A stretch of 64,000 nucleotides of DNA from an uncultured Collinsella sp. (lineage in GTDB: Bacteria > Actinomycetota > Coriobacteriia > Coriobacteriales > Coriobacteriaceae), in assembly GCA_900541245.1 (NCBI GenBank), contig UQIS01000003.1:1-64000 (forward strand), given 5' to 3'. Below, piece by piece: positions 19,618-28,190 of this stretch (its first letter is position 1; every line of letters starts with the position of its first letter). The notes below the pieces were generated by a model. The model worked only from the letters and a program-made list of their open reading frames with translations, searched no databases and was not told the origin of the DNA. The position numbers and the translations under genes were made by a program.

Positions 19618-19828
19618 AGCGTGTTCAAGCGAAAATAAAAGACCGCGGTAGGCGAACGGCACCACGTCGTTCGGCGAAGGGATTGTCAAGTACAAACTGG
19701 ATAAAGCGGCCGAGTTATTGTTATCAGATCGAGCCATCGAACACGTTTTGAAACTTTGCTGCGGCGCGCGGGATGTCGGCGCGAGACTTTATCATAGGGT
19801 GGCAAACAACGATGAGGAGCACATGCCT

Positions 19829-21592
19829 ATGACAGACGAGCTGGACCCCCAGACTCAACAGCATATTGATGATTCAGCAGACGTTGCCGCAGATACTGAC
19901 GCTGTGACCTGCGATAGTATCGACATCGACGACCCCATCTTGGACGAAAGCGCTACGGCGGAAACCCCCGAAACAGAAAACGCCGATGAGCAAAACGACG
20001 ATGCGCCCGCTCAGGACGACGCCCCTGTACAGGACGACGCCCCGCAGACAGCGGGCCCCATCGAGGTGTCTTCGGAAGAAGAGCTCGATGCCGTCATGGA
20101 CTCCATGATGGATGCCGTCAAAGCGATGAAAGACGCCGTCGCCGATGCCGATATTGATGCCAAGGAAGAGGAGGCCGCCGAGGCGGCCTCGACCTTTGTG
20201 CCCGGCGAGACTCCGGTTGCCGACCAGGGCAGTACCATGCCCTCGTTTCTACAGCTCGAGCACCCCACGATTGGCGCCGATGCGGTCGATCCGCACGCAG
20301 CAGGCTTTTCTGTGGTCGAGGGCGGTACCGGCAATATCGCCGCGCCGCGGACTGCCGATGCGGACGCTGCCGACACCGGTCGCCCGACCGCCCCGCACTC
20401 CCCCGCCGCGAGCCGCGATCTGGGGACCGCTGTCTCGAACACCGCGAACGCCGTGGGCACCTTTATCGCCAAGGGCGCCTCGGCCATGCGCGAGATGAAC
20501 GCCGCGAAAAAGGCACTTGCCGATGCCCGCGCCCACCTGGCCGAACTTGAGCAGCGCATTGCCGATCAGGCCGAGGAACTCGAGACGCGCCAGGATATCG
20601 CAGGCCGCTACGACCAGATCGTCGCCGACCAGCGCCAGGCGATCGCCACAGCGCAAAAGACCGCTGCGGCAGCCGAGATTGACCGTGATGCCCACGCCGC
20701 CAAAGCGACAGAGCTCAAGGGGCAGTTCGAACAAATGAAGACAGAGGATGACGCGACTGAGCTCCGCCTGAAGGCCGCGCTCGATGCCGTGGAGGCCCGC
20801 GAGGCGAGCTCGCGCGAGACCGGCAACCGCCTCGTTCGACGTCTTGAGGATTCCAAGCGTATCCGCGACAAGGTGAAGGCCGAGCGAGACGCCGGCATTG
20901 CGGCCGCGCAACAAACCGTCGACGCCACGCGCGCCCAGCTCGAGACGCTGCGTCATGAGTATGCCGAGCTGCAACGCAATCCCTCGGCAAATCCCGCCAA
21001 CTATACGGTGCGCACCAGCGAGCTCTCGATGCAGATCTCCGACACGGCAGATGCCCTGCGTAAAGCCGAAGAAGATGTCCCGCGCATCACCGCCGACCTT
21101 GAGCACTCGCTTGCCGCAGCCGAGCAGGCCGTCGAGCAGGCGCAGGCCCCCATTGCCGAAGCCAAACGCGCGCACCAAGCCGTGACGACCGAAGCCGATG
21201 CCGCGCGCGACGAGCTGCAGACGGCGAAGACTGCCGCCGCGACGCGCCAGCGCGAACTGCGCGAGAAGATCGCTGCCGAGGACAAGGCACGCCGCGACCA
21301 AGAGCAGAACATCGCCAACGCCCAAGCAGATGCCGCACATGCGCAGTCGATCATCGAACAGGCGACCGAAGTACACGACCACCCAGAGATCACTGAGTCG
21401 CTTGCAGGATCCTTGGCCCGAGACAAAGCCGAACACGCCGAGACCGAGCGAGAAGTCGCCCAGCTCGAGACCACCGAGAACGCGGTGCGCGAGCGTACCC
21501 GCGACTCACGCATCAAATTCACCGGCGCCATCGTCTGCATCGTCGCCGCAATCCTGGTGATCATCCTAGTCTGGCTGTTCGCAAGCAAGTAA
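19829..21592 (+). CDS. Tail-anchored coiled-coil protein
   Basis: I do not recognise this 587-residue protein. Residues ~1-215 are acidic and low-complexity, rich in Asp, Glu, Ala and Pro. Residues ~215-555 form a long Ala/Glu/Arg/Gln-rich coiled coil (for example ALADARAHLAELEQRIADQ). The last ~22 residues are a membrane segment, FTGAIVCIVAAILVIILVWL, ending ASK. No signal peptide is visible, so it is probably a cytoplasmic coiled coil anchored at its C-terminus. GAGGAG lies 9 nt before the ATG at 19829; an ATG at 19823 is possible. Family 1 and family 2 repeats lie downstream. Confidence 0.75.
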   Translation: MTDELDPQTQQHIDDSADVAADTDAVTCDSIDIDDPILDESATAETPETENADEQNDDAPAQDDAPVQDDAPQTAGPIEVSSEEELDAVMDSMMDAVKAMKDAVADADIDAKEEEAAEAASTFVPGETPVADQGSTMPSFLQLEHPTIGADAVDPHAAGFSVVEGGTGNIAAPRTADADAADTGRPTAPHSPAASRDLGTAVSNTANAVGTFIAKGASAMREMNAAKKALADARAHLAELEQRIADQAEELETRQDIAGRYDQIVADQRQAIATAQKTAAAAEIDRDAHAAKATELKGQFEQMKTEDDATELRLKAALDAVEAREASSRETGNRLVRRLEDSKRIRDKVKAERDAGIAAAQQTVDATRAQLETLRHEYAELQRNPSANPANYTVRTSELSMQISDTADALRKAEEDVPRITADLEHSLAAAEQAVEQAQAPIAEAKRAHQAVTTEADAARDELQTAKTAAATRQRELREKIAAEDKARRDQEQNIANAQADAAHAQSIIEQATEVHDHPEITESLAGSLARDKAEHAETEREVAQLETTENAVRERTRDSRIKFTGAIVCIVAAILVIILVWLFASK

Positions 21593-21619
21593 ACCGGCTG
21601 CCAAAAAAACGCTCAACGC

Positions 21620-21686
21620 AGTTGCGGTGAGATAGTTCCTGTTTAGCCTCAAAAAAGGCCAGTTCAAGAACTATCTCACCGCAACT
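21620..21686. repeat. Dispersed hairpin, family 1, copy 4
   Basis: It starts AGTTGCGGTGAGATAGTTCC and ends with the inverse, 27 bp after the coiled-coil gene. The GAGATAG/CTATCTC change relative to copy 1 is compensated on both arms. Confidence 0.8.
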
Positions 21687-21704
21687 TATTAGATTGATGC
21701 AAGG

Positions 21705-21760
21705 TAGTCATTGGGGACGTTCTTAAACGACCAGTCGAACAAGAACGTCCCCAATGACTA
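21705..21760. repeat. Palindrome with GGGGACGTTCTT core, copy 2
   Basis: Perfect 20-nt arms (21705-21724 and 21741-21760) enclose ACGACCAGTCG-like bases similar to those in copy 1 at 18399. As there, a family 2 element follows directly and ends at a minus-strand gene. Confidence 0.75.
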
Positions 21761-21781
21761 CATCGACAACCAAAGAAATGC

Positions 21782-21942
21782 CGATGTTATGGCAGAGTCA
21801 GCGAGCGGGTCGCATTTGAGGCAAGGTGACGTGAAACGAAAGGGCGCTGACCTTCTGGTCGCGCCCTTGAAGTTGAACGTCAGATTGTCCAAATGCGGCC
21901 CGCGCAGCGTCGAGCAGTTACGCGGTTCGTAGAACCGCGTAA
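21782..21942 (-). repeat. Multi-stem 3'-end element, family 2, copy b
   Basis: The outer stem pairs 21805-21824 with 21885-21903. The inner stem AAGGGCG...GACC/GGTC...CGCCCTT has the same TTCT loop as copy a, and the terminal hairpin is at 21918-21942. That hairpin touches the queA stop codon (21943-21945). It shares GATGTT, TGGCA and GTCAGCGAGCG with copy a on its far side. With the two other repeats it fills the 21593-21942 gap; nothing else is seen there. Confidence 0.75.
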
Positions 21943-23160
21943 CTAACAAATGAGCATCGCGTCGCCAAAGCTAAAGAAGCGGTAGCGCTCCTCGATGGCG
22001 GCGGCGTAGGCATCCATGATCTGGTCGCGGGTGGCAAGCGCGCTCACGAGCATCATGAGCGTAGAGCGCGGCACATGGAAGTTCGTGATCAGCGCGTCGA
22101 CCACGTGATAGGTCGAGCCGGGCATAAGGTAGAGCTGCGTTGTCGCGTTCTCGCGCACCACGATGTCGCCGCGGCCGAGCGTGTCGGCGCCGTCCTCGCG
22201 GCCCTCAAAATAGCGCGCCGTCACGGCCGGATCGGACACCGGCGCGTCCGCGTCAAAGGCGCTTTCGAGTGAGCGCACTGCGGTGGTACCGACAGCAATC
22301 ACGCGGTGCCCCTCGGCCTTCGCCTTATGCACGGCGTCGACAACCTCCTGCGACACGTGATAGCGCTCGGTGTGCATCACGTGCTGCGTGGGGTCGTCCT
22401 CCTCCACCAGACGGAAGGTATCGATCCCCACCTCGAGCTCGACGGCGGCAAACTTGGCACCCTTGGCCTCGATAGCGGCCATGAGCTCGGGAGTAAAATG
22501 CAGACCCGCCGTGGGAGCAGCGGCCGAGTGCTCCTCCTTCATGGCGTACACGGTCTGATATTTCTCGGGATCGCCCTCGTAATCGGTAATGTAGGGCGGC
22601 AGCGGCACGTGGCCGGCAGCATGGATGGCATCGTCGAGCGTGCGCGGGTCGCCGGCGGCATTGCAACCGGCCGGCTCAAAACGCACCAAGCGGCCGCCGC
22701 GGCTATCGGTGACAAAGTCGACAACCTCGGCCGTCAGCACCACGGGAGCCCCCTCGGGTGCATGGGCGCCGCCGGCGCGATACTCAATCTGAGCACCGGG
22801 CTTCAGGCGCTTGCCCGGCTTGACCAGGCACTCCCAGACGTGACCCAGCGGGTCAACATCCTCGCGGCGCTTGAGCAGCAGCGTCTCGACCACGCCGCCC
22901 GAGCCCGTCTTGCGGCCAATCAGGCGAGCCGGCATCACGCGCGTCTGGTTGATGACGAGCACGTCGCCCGGCTCGATATAGTCGATGATGTCACGGAAGA
23001 TGCGGTGCTCGACGGTGCCGCCATGCTCTAGCGGCGTTCCTGTCTCGGAGCCTTTGCGATCAACCACCAGCAGGCGGCAGGAGTCGCGCGGCTCGGCAGG
23101 CGCCTGGGCGATGAGCTCTTCGGGCAGGTTATAGTCAAAATCATCGGTACGCATAGACAC
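21943..23160 (-). CDS. queA: S-adenosylmethionine:tRNA ribosyltransferase-isomerase
   Basis: This 405-residue enzyme transfers and isomerises the ribose of SAM onto preQ1-modified tRNA, giving epoxyqueuosine. Family marks are FDYNLPEELIAQAPAEPRD at the N-terminus, VLVINQTRVMPARL, TAGLHFTPELM, RYHVSQEVVDAV, and VTNFH-like ALITNFHVPRSTLMMLVSA. The length is slightly above E. coli QueA (356), with extra sequence around GRLVRFEPAGCNAAGD. The start is probably GTG at 23160, 8 nt after AAGGAG; an ATG two codons later is possible. queH lies 64 bp upstream in the same direction. Confidence 0.95.
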   Translation of the reverse strand: MSMRTDDFDYNLPEELIAQAPAEPRDSCRLLVVDRKGSETGTPLEHGGTVEHRIFRDIIDYIEPGDVLVINQTRVMPARLIGRKTGSGGVVETLLLKRREDVDPLGHVWECLVKPGKRLKPGAQIEYRAGGAHAPEGAPVVLTAEVVDFVTDSRGGRLVRFEPAGCNAAGDPRTLDDAIHAAGHVPLPPYITDYEGDPEKYQTVYAMKEEHSAAAPTAGLHFTPELMAAIEAKGAKFAAVELEVGIDTFRLVEEDDPTQHVMHTERYHVSQEVVDAVHKAKAEGHRVIAVGTTAVRSLESAFDADAPVSDPAVTARYFEGREDGADTLGRGDIVVRENATTQLYLMPGSTYHVVDALITNFHVPRSTLMMLVSALATRDQIMDAYAAAIEERYRFFSFGDAMLIC

Positions 23161-23224
23161 GTCGGATTCTCCTTATATAGCTAAAGTCCGCTCTACATCC
23201 TAGCAGGCTGACGTCCCAAGTGAA

Positions 23225-23800
23225 CTACTTTTTGGCGGCTTTGCGCTCGTCGCGGATGCGGGCGCGGTCCATGGCCGCCTCGACAGCCGAGAAGCGGCAA
23301 CCACAGTAGTTCTGCCGATACATGCCAAGCTCGCGCGAACGGCGTGTCGCCTCGGGGTAATACGGGCGAAAATCGCGAATCACCGGGGTGAGCCCATGTG
23401 CCGCCGCCAAGCGCTCAAGCACGTCATTGCAGGTTTCGAACAACTGATACGGCGAGACGGCGAGCGTCGTGCCCACAAACTCAAACCCGCGCTCCTGGGC
23501 CACACGGCACGCCTCGGCCAGACGCAGGGCATAGCATGCGCGACAGCGACGGGCTCGATCGGCGCCCAGCGGGGCCACGCCGGCCTCCCAGCGCTCCCGG
23601 TCCTCCCCCGCCTCGATAAGCTCGATGTCGCCATCGGCACACCACCGGCGCAGCTCGTCCAAACGCCGCTGCCATTCATCGTGCGGCTGAATATTGGGGT
23701 TTGTCCAGCAGATTGTGGGCTCAAACCCCTCCTCGCGCAGCAGGCGAACCGGCTCAAGCGAGCATGGTGCACAGCACGCATGCAGCAACAACGACTTCAT
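23225..23800 (-). CDS. queH: Epoxyqueuosine reductase QueH
   Basis: This 191-residue protein reduces epoxyqueuosine to queuosine in tRNA, replacing oxygen-tolerant QueG in many anaerobes. It carries the QueH cysteine signature: LLLHACCAPCSLEPV near the N-terminus, RCRACYALRL in the middle, and QNYCGCRFS at the C-terminus. These Cys pairs bind iron-sulfur and metal centres. The ATG at 23800 lies 6 nt after GAGGAG; the earlier in-frame ATG at 23806 is too close to it. The start is 10 bp after the DUF3267 gene. Confidence 0.95.
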   Translation of the reverse strand: MKSLLLHACCAPCSLEPVRLLREEGFEPTICWTNPNIQPHDEWQRRLDELRRWCADGDIELIEAGEDRERWEAGVAPLGADRARRCRACYALRLAEACRVAQERGFEFVGTTLAVSPYQLFETCNDVLERLAAAHGLTPVIRDFRPYYPEATRRSRELGMYRQNYCGCRFSAVEAAMDRARIRDERKAAKK

Positions 23801-23810
23801 CGACATCTCC

Positions 23811-24377
23811 TCACCCAAAAAAGCGCACGCCAAAGGACGTATCCTCGCAGGCGACAATGCGGCGGTCGCGCAAAATGGTCCGCACGTAATACCAGTCGCC
23901 TACACAGCCCGACAAATGCAAGCCGGCAGCCAGATAGCACAGCAGCGGATAGCCCGAAAACGCAAACCCCAGGGCAAGCGTTGTCGTCACAACAACCGTC
24001 GGCGCCAGGCAAACCGCCATGTACCGCCGGCGCGAATACACAACGCCTTCGGCGCAGGCATAGATCATCGCCGTCTCGCGATTCGCCCCAAAGGTCACCT
24101 TCGCGCCCGCGGGCGCCAGCAGCTTAAAAAACACACCGTGCACCAGCTCGTGCACGGCAAATGAAGCCGCCGAAACCGCAGTCAAGCCGACCATCCAGCC
24201 CAAGACGGCCATCCAGCCGCCCGCGTCAGCCGCATCCAAGTCTGCAGGCCCGCCCAGCAGCATAAACACCGGCACCAGGCACACGGCAAACACGCCGACT
24301 ACGACCATCCCCCACACGAAGCAAGCGTGCAGAAAATCCTCGTCCTCAAACGCATGTATGTTGGAAATCTCATTCAT
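23811..24377 (-). CDS. DUF3267-family membrane protein with HExxH motif
   Basis: This 188-residue protein has about four hydrophobic segments (residues ~20-42, ~55-75, ~115-135, ~140-155). Between them lies AVHELVHGVFFKLL, containing HELVH, the zinc-metalloprotease motif seen in the DUF3267 family. Whether it cleaves anything is unknown. It begins the short unit DUF3267-queH-queA; the link with queuosine may be only positional. The start region lacks a strong ribosome site. Confidence 0.75.
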   Translation of the reverse strand: MNEISNIHAFEDEDFLHACFVWGMVVVGVFAVCLVPVFMLLGGPADLDAADAGGWMAVLGWMVGLTAVSAASFAVHELVHGVFFKLLAPAGAKVTFGANRETAMIYACAEGVVYSRRRYMAVCLAPTVVVTTTLALGFAFSGYPLLCYLAAGLHLSGCVGDWYYVRTILRDRRIVACEDTSFGVRFFG

Positions 24378-24509
24378 AGCATCTTAGGATAGCGCCCCTG
24401 CCACGTACCCGTCCGCATGTGCGATAATGTCGAACGATATGCACGAATTGACCACCGCGCCGCCGAGCCCCACGCCCGACTGCGCTCTCACCATATGCGA
24501 AGGAGTCCC

Positions 24510-26660
24510 ATGGCATCCAAATACTCCATGAACGACCGTCCCAGCTGGCCTCGCCGCGCCATCGTTACCGCCGGCGAGCCCTATGGCAACAAGGGCCTTC
24601 ACTTTGGCCACGTTGGCGGCGTCTTTGTCCCGGCCGACTTCTTCGCCCGTTTCCTGCGCGACCGTCTGGGCCGCGAGAACGTCATCTTCACCTCGGGCAC
24701 CGACTGCTACGGCTCGCCCATCATGGAGAGTTACCGCAAGCTCAAGGAGAACGAGGGCTACGGCAAGTCCATTAGCGAGTATGTCGAGTCCAATCACTCC
24801 CGCCAGGCCGCGACCCTCAACAACTACAACATCAGCTGCGACATCTACGGCGGCTCGGGCCTTGAGCCGGCTGCGCAGATTCACAACGAGGTGACCGCCG
24901 AGATTATCAAGCGCCTGCACGAGCAGGGCACCATCTCCAAGCGCTCCACGCTGCAGTTCTACGATGCCAAGGCCGGCACGTTCCTCAACGGCCGTCAGGT
25001 GATCGGCCGCTGCCCCATCCAGGGCTGCAAGTCCGAGAAGGCTTATGCCGACGAGTGCGATCTGGGCCACCAGTTTGAGCCCGAGGAGCTCATCGCGCCC
25101 AAGAGCCAGCTCACCGGCGAGGTGCCCGAGCTGCGCCCGGTCGACAACCTCTACTTCGACCTGCCGGCCTACCTCGACTTTATGAAGACCTATACCGCCA
25201 AGCTCGCCCAGAACCCGCAGGTTCGCTCCGTGGTCTCCAAGACCATGGAGGAGTGGCTGCTGCCGGCTCAGCTCTACATCCAGAACAAGTTCCGCGAGGC
25301 CTTCGATGCCGTCGAGGAACAGCTCCCCGAGCACACCGTGCTGGAGCCCGAGGGCAACAAGAGCAGCTTTACCGTCACCTTCCCCAGCTGGAAGGAGCGC
25401 GACGATGCCCACGCAGTGCTCGCCAACGGTGGCGTGCGCTTCCGCAGCGGCAAGGCGCTCGTGCCCTTCCGCATCACCGGCAACATCGACTGGGGCGTTC
25501 CGGTGCCCGAGGTCGATGGCGTCTCCGACGTCACCTGCTGGTGCTGGCCCGAGAGCCTGTGGGCGCCCATCAGCTATACGCGTACCGTGCTCGCGCGCGA
25601 TGCCAAGGCCGCCGGCGTGACCGAGGGCGTCGCCGCCCAGGATGCCGCCCTCATGGGCGAGCCCGCTGCCGACTCCACACAGGTGCCCGCGCCCACCTAC
25701 CAGCACAGCTCGCTCGACTGGCGCGACTGGTGGTGCTCGGACGACGCTCAGATCTACCAGTTCATCGGTCAGGACAACATCTATTTCTACTGCATCGCTC
25801 AGACAGCCATGTGGGAGGCCCTGGGTTGGGACCTTACGCAGAGCACCGTCAGCGCCTGCTATCACCTGCTCTACATGGGCAAAAAAGCCAGCTCGTCCTC
25901 GCAGACGCCTCCCCCGCCGGCAGACGACCTGCTCAACCACTACACCTGCGAGCAGATGCGCGCGCACTGGCTGTCGCTCGGCCTGTCCGAGAAGCCGGTA
26001 AGCTTTAGCCCCAAGGCATATGACACGCGCGTGACCGGCAAGGACAAGGACGGCAACGAGGTGCGCGCCTGCGACGACAAGCGCGTTATCGACCCGGCCC
26101 TTAAGGAGAGCGCACTGCTGACCGGCGTGTTCAACCGCCTGGCCCGCAGCTGCTTCTACGGCGTCGCCGTCAAGGAGGGCGACGAGAGCCCCTACCGCAA
26201 CGGCTGCATCCCCGCTGGCGCCGCTTCTGACACCGTGGTCGAAGCCGCCCAGCAGGCAGCTCTCGCCTTTGAGCAGGCCATGTACAAGTTCGAGACGCAC
26301 CGCGCGCTTGCCGTGTGCGACGACTACCTGCGCGCCGCCAACAAGCGCTGGAGCGACGCCTCCAAGGCCGCCAACAAGCTCGAGGGCGAGCCAGCAAACG
26401 CCGCCATGACGCAGGCCCTCGTCGACGCCTTTACCGAGCTGCGCGTGGCGACCGTCCTGATGCACGGTATTGTGCCGGCCGGCTGCGAGCTCATCTGCGA
26501 ATACTTCGACGTCGATCCGGTCGCCTTCTTTAGCTGGGATAACATCTTTGCCTCCACGGACGAGTTTGTGGAGAGCCTGGGCGAGAAGCCCGGCGAGCAC
26601 CGCGTGAAGCCGCTGCCCCCGCGCTTCGACTTCTTCAGCAAGCACGAGAGCCAGTACTAA
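24510..26660 (+). CDS. Divergent methionyl-tRNA synthetase-like class I ligase
   Basis: This 716-residue protein aligns in outline with MetRS. It has IVTAGEPYGNKGLHFGHVGG (HIGH motif as HFGH), TSGTDCYGSPI, a zinc-type knob with CPIQGC, the DNLYFDLPAY segment, FIGQDNIYFYCI (FIGKDI-like) and a helical anticodon-binding region. The second signature, KMSKS, is replaced by KKASSSSQ followed by four prolines (near 25880-25920). Length is normal to long. The ATG at 24510 follows AGGAGTCCC. It may be the working MetRS of this lineage or a specialised paralog. An RNA methyltransferase follows 40 bp later. Confidence 0.8.
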   Translation: MASKYSMNDRPSWPRRAIVTAGEPYGNKGLHFGHVGGVFVPADFFARFLRDRLGRENVIFTSGTDCYGSPIMESYRKLKENEGYGKSISEYVESNHSRQAATLNNYNISCDIYGGSGLEPAAQIHNEVTAEIIKRLHEQGTISKRSTLQFYDAKAGTFLNGRQVIGRCPIQGCKSEKAYADECDLGHQFEPEELIAPKSQLTGEVPELRPVDNLYFDLPAYLDFMKTYTAKLAQNPQVRSVVSKTMEEWLLPAQLYIQNKFREAFDAVEEQLPEHTVLEPEGNKSSFTVTFPSWKERDDAHAVLANGGVRFRSGKALVPFRITGNIDWGVPVPEVDGVSDVTCWCWPESLWAPISYTRTVLARDAKAAGVTEGVAAQDAALMGEPAADSTQVPAPTYQHSSLDWRDWWCSDDAQIYQFIGQDNIYFYCIAQTAMWEALGWDLTQSTVSACYHLLYMGKKASSSSQTPPPPADDLLNHYTCEQMRAHWLSLGLSEKPVSFSPKAYDTRVTGKDKDGNEVRACDDKRVIDPALKESALLTGVFNRLARSCFYGVAVKEGDESPYRNGCIPAGAASDTVVEAAQQAALAFEQAMYKFETHRALAVCDDYLRAANKRWSDASKAANKLEGEPANAAMTQALVDAFTELRVATVLMHGIVPAGCELICEYFDVDPVAFFSWDNIFASTDEFVESLGEKPGEHRVKPLPPRFDFFSKHESQY

Positions 26661-26700
26661 AACAACACTCGACATGTAATGGAATGGGAAGGAAAGACGG

Positions 26701-27804
26701 ATGTCCAAGCCGCGTCGTCGTAAGCAGAAAAAGCAGGTTAAGCCCGAGCTCAAGCTTAGGCAGTTTGTCTCCACCGAGCTTTCCGACCAGCTTGCCGCTC
26801 TTCCCTGCGCCGCCGACCTGCCGCGCTTTATGGTCGACACGGTCGCCGGCGCCTATGCCCCCACCGACGCCGAGCTCATGATCGAGGGCTTCGGCGCCGC
26901 GGCCACACGCCCGGTCACGCTGCGCGCCAACACGCTCAAGGCAACCGCCGAGGACATCGCTGCGGCGCTCGATGCCGCCGGCATCGCGCACCAATCCGTT
27001 ACCTGGTATCCGGACGCCTTTATCCTGCCCGAGGCCCAGGTTTCCGATCTGTGGGATCTCGACATCTACCGCGACGGCAAGATCTACCTACAGAGCCTGT
27101 CGTCCATGATGCCGCCTTTGGTGTTGGGCGCCCAGGCAGGCGAGGACATCCTGGACATGTGCGCAGCCCCTGGCGGCAAGACGACGCAGATCGCCGCCCT
27201 CACCCAGGGCCAGGCGCACCTCACAGCCTGCGAGATGAGCATTCCCCGCGCCGAAAAGCTCGAGTCAAACCTCCATCGCCAGGGTGCCAAAAACGTGCCC
27301 GTCATGCGCATCGACGCACGCGAGCTCGACGAGTTCTTCCGCTTCGACCGCATCCTGCTCGACGCCCCCTGCACCGGCACGGGCACCGTCATCAGCGGCA
27401 ACGAGAAAAGCCTGCGCGGCCTCACCGAGCAGTTGCTGAGCAAGTGCGCCCGCTCGCAGCGCGCGCTTCTGGACCGCGCCATGGGAGCCCTCAAGCCGGG
27501 CGGCACGCTCGTCTATTCCACTTGTTCGATCATGCCGCAGGAAAACGAAGACGCCCTGCAAGAGGCCCTCGACAAGCATATGGACTGCGAGCTCATCCCC
27601 CTCGACGGCACGCCGAGCGAAAGCGAAGCACGCCGCGCCCAGGAAGCCGGCGAGGAGCCGCGTATCGAGTGCAACGCTCTCACCGAGGCCATCGCCGCCG
27701 GCCACGTCTCGTCCGTCGCCAACGGTATGCCCGGCACGCTGACCATTCCGCCTAGCCGCGACTTTGAGGGCTTCTACATTGCCCTGATTCGAAAACGCAG
27801 CTAG
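26701..27804 (+). CDS. RsmB/NOP2/Sun-family RNA m5C methyltransferase
   Basis: This 367-residue enzyme methylates cytosine C5 in rRNA or tRNA using SAM. Marks are the SAM loop DMCAAPGGKTTQ, the first cysteine motif DAPCTGTGTV, and the catalytic cysteine in VYSTCSI. A basic N-terminus (SKPRRRKQKKQ) may bind RNA. It is shorter than RsmF (479 in E. coli) and lacks a clear PUA domain. It lies 40 bp after the MetRS-like gene, probably in one operon with it. Confidence 0.9.
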   Translation: MSKPRRRKQKKQVKPELKLRQFVSTELSDQLAALPCAADLPRFMVDTVAGAYAPTDAELMIEGFGAAATRPVTLRANTLKATAEDIAAALDAAGIAHQSVTWYPDAFILPEAQVSDLWDLDIYRDGKIYLQSLSSMMPPLVLGAQAGEDILDMCAAPGGKTTQIAALTQGQAHLTACEMSIPRAEKLESNLHRQGAKNVPVMRIDARELDEFFRFDRILLDAPCTGTGTVISGNEKSLRGLTEQLLSKCARSQRALLDRAMGALKPGGTLVYSTCSIMPQENEDALQEALDKHMDCELIPLDGTPSESEARRAQEAGEEPRIECNALTEAIAAGHVSSVANGMPGTLTIPPSRDFEGFYIALIRKRS

Positions 27805-27828
27805 CGCACGGATCCAAAACTCAACAAG

Positions 27829-27999
27829 CTATCTCTGTGCGCGTTTGCCCTGCTGGTCGCGATGCTGTTTAAGCATCGCGCGCTCCTTGCGTTCGGCCCT
27901 TTTGCCCTTAATGGCCGTGACCACAAAGTAGATGACCGCGGCGGCTACGATTGCGCCCACGCATAGGCCAATCGAGCCCAACATTGCCGAAAATTCCAT
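27829..27999 (-). CDS. Small single-pass membrane protein (56 aa)
   Basis: This small gene has its ATG at 27999 after GAGAGGTGACGCGGT. The product begins MEFSAMLGSIGLCVGAIVA, has one membrane segment (residues ~6-30) and then a strongly basic tail (KGKRAERKERAMLKQHRDQQ), ending at 27829. The positive tail predicts N-out, C-in topology. It lies convergent to the methyltransferase and divergent from the TIM-barrel-like gene. Function unknown. Bases 28000-28190 contain no further gene. Confidence 0.6.
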   Translation of the reverse strand: MEFSAMLGSIGLCVGAIVAAAVIYFVVTAIKGKRAERKERAMLKQHRDQQGKRAQR

Positions 28000-28190
28000 A
28001 CCGCGTCACCTCTCTTTTAAACGGGACTTTCAAGATAGCACCTCGATACCCGCCACCACAGCTCCTTCACGTTCGCCGGCCCTTCGGTCTAACGGATGGC
28101 GCGGCGGGGAAAAATCAACTCGTCAAACGATTTAGCATTCGCAATTCCGGCTGCATAGCGCCGGCCGTTATCACATAGAATCGAGCCTCC

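Noticed and set aside
24384..26840. 818-codon frame opposite the MetRS-like gene
   Set aside because: It is antisense to conserved synthetase motifs, has composition typical of a shadow frame, and has no start signal.
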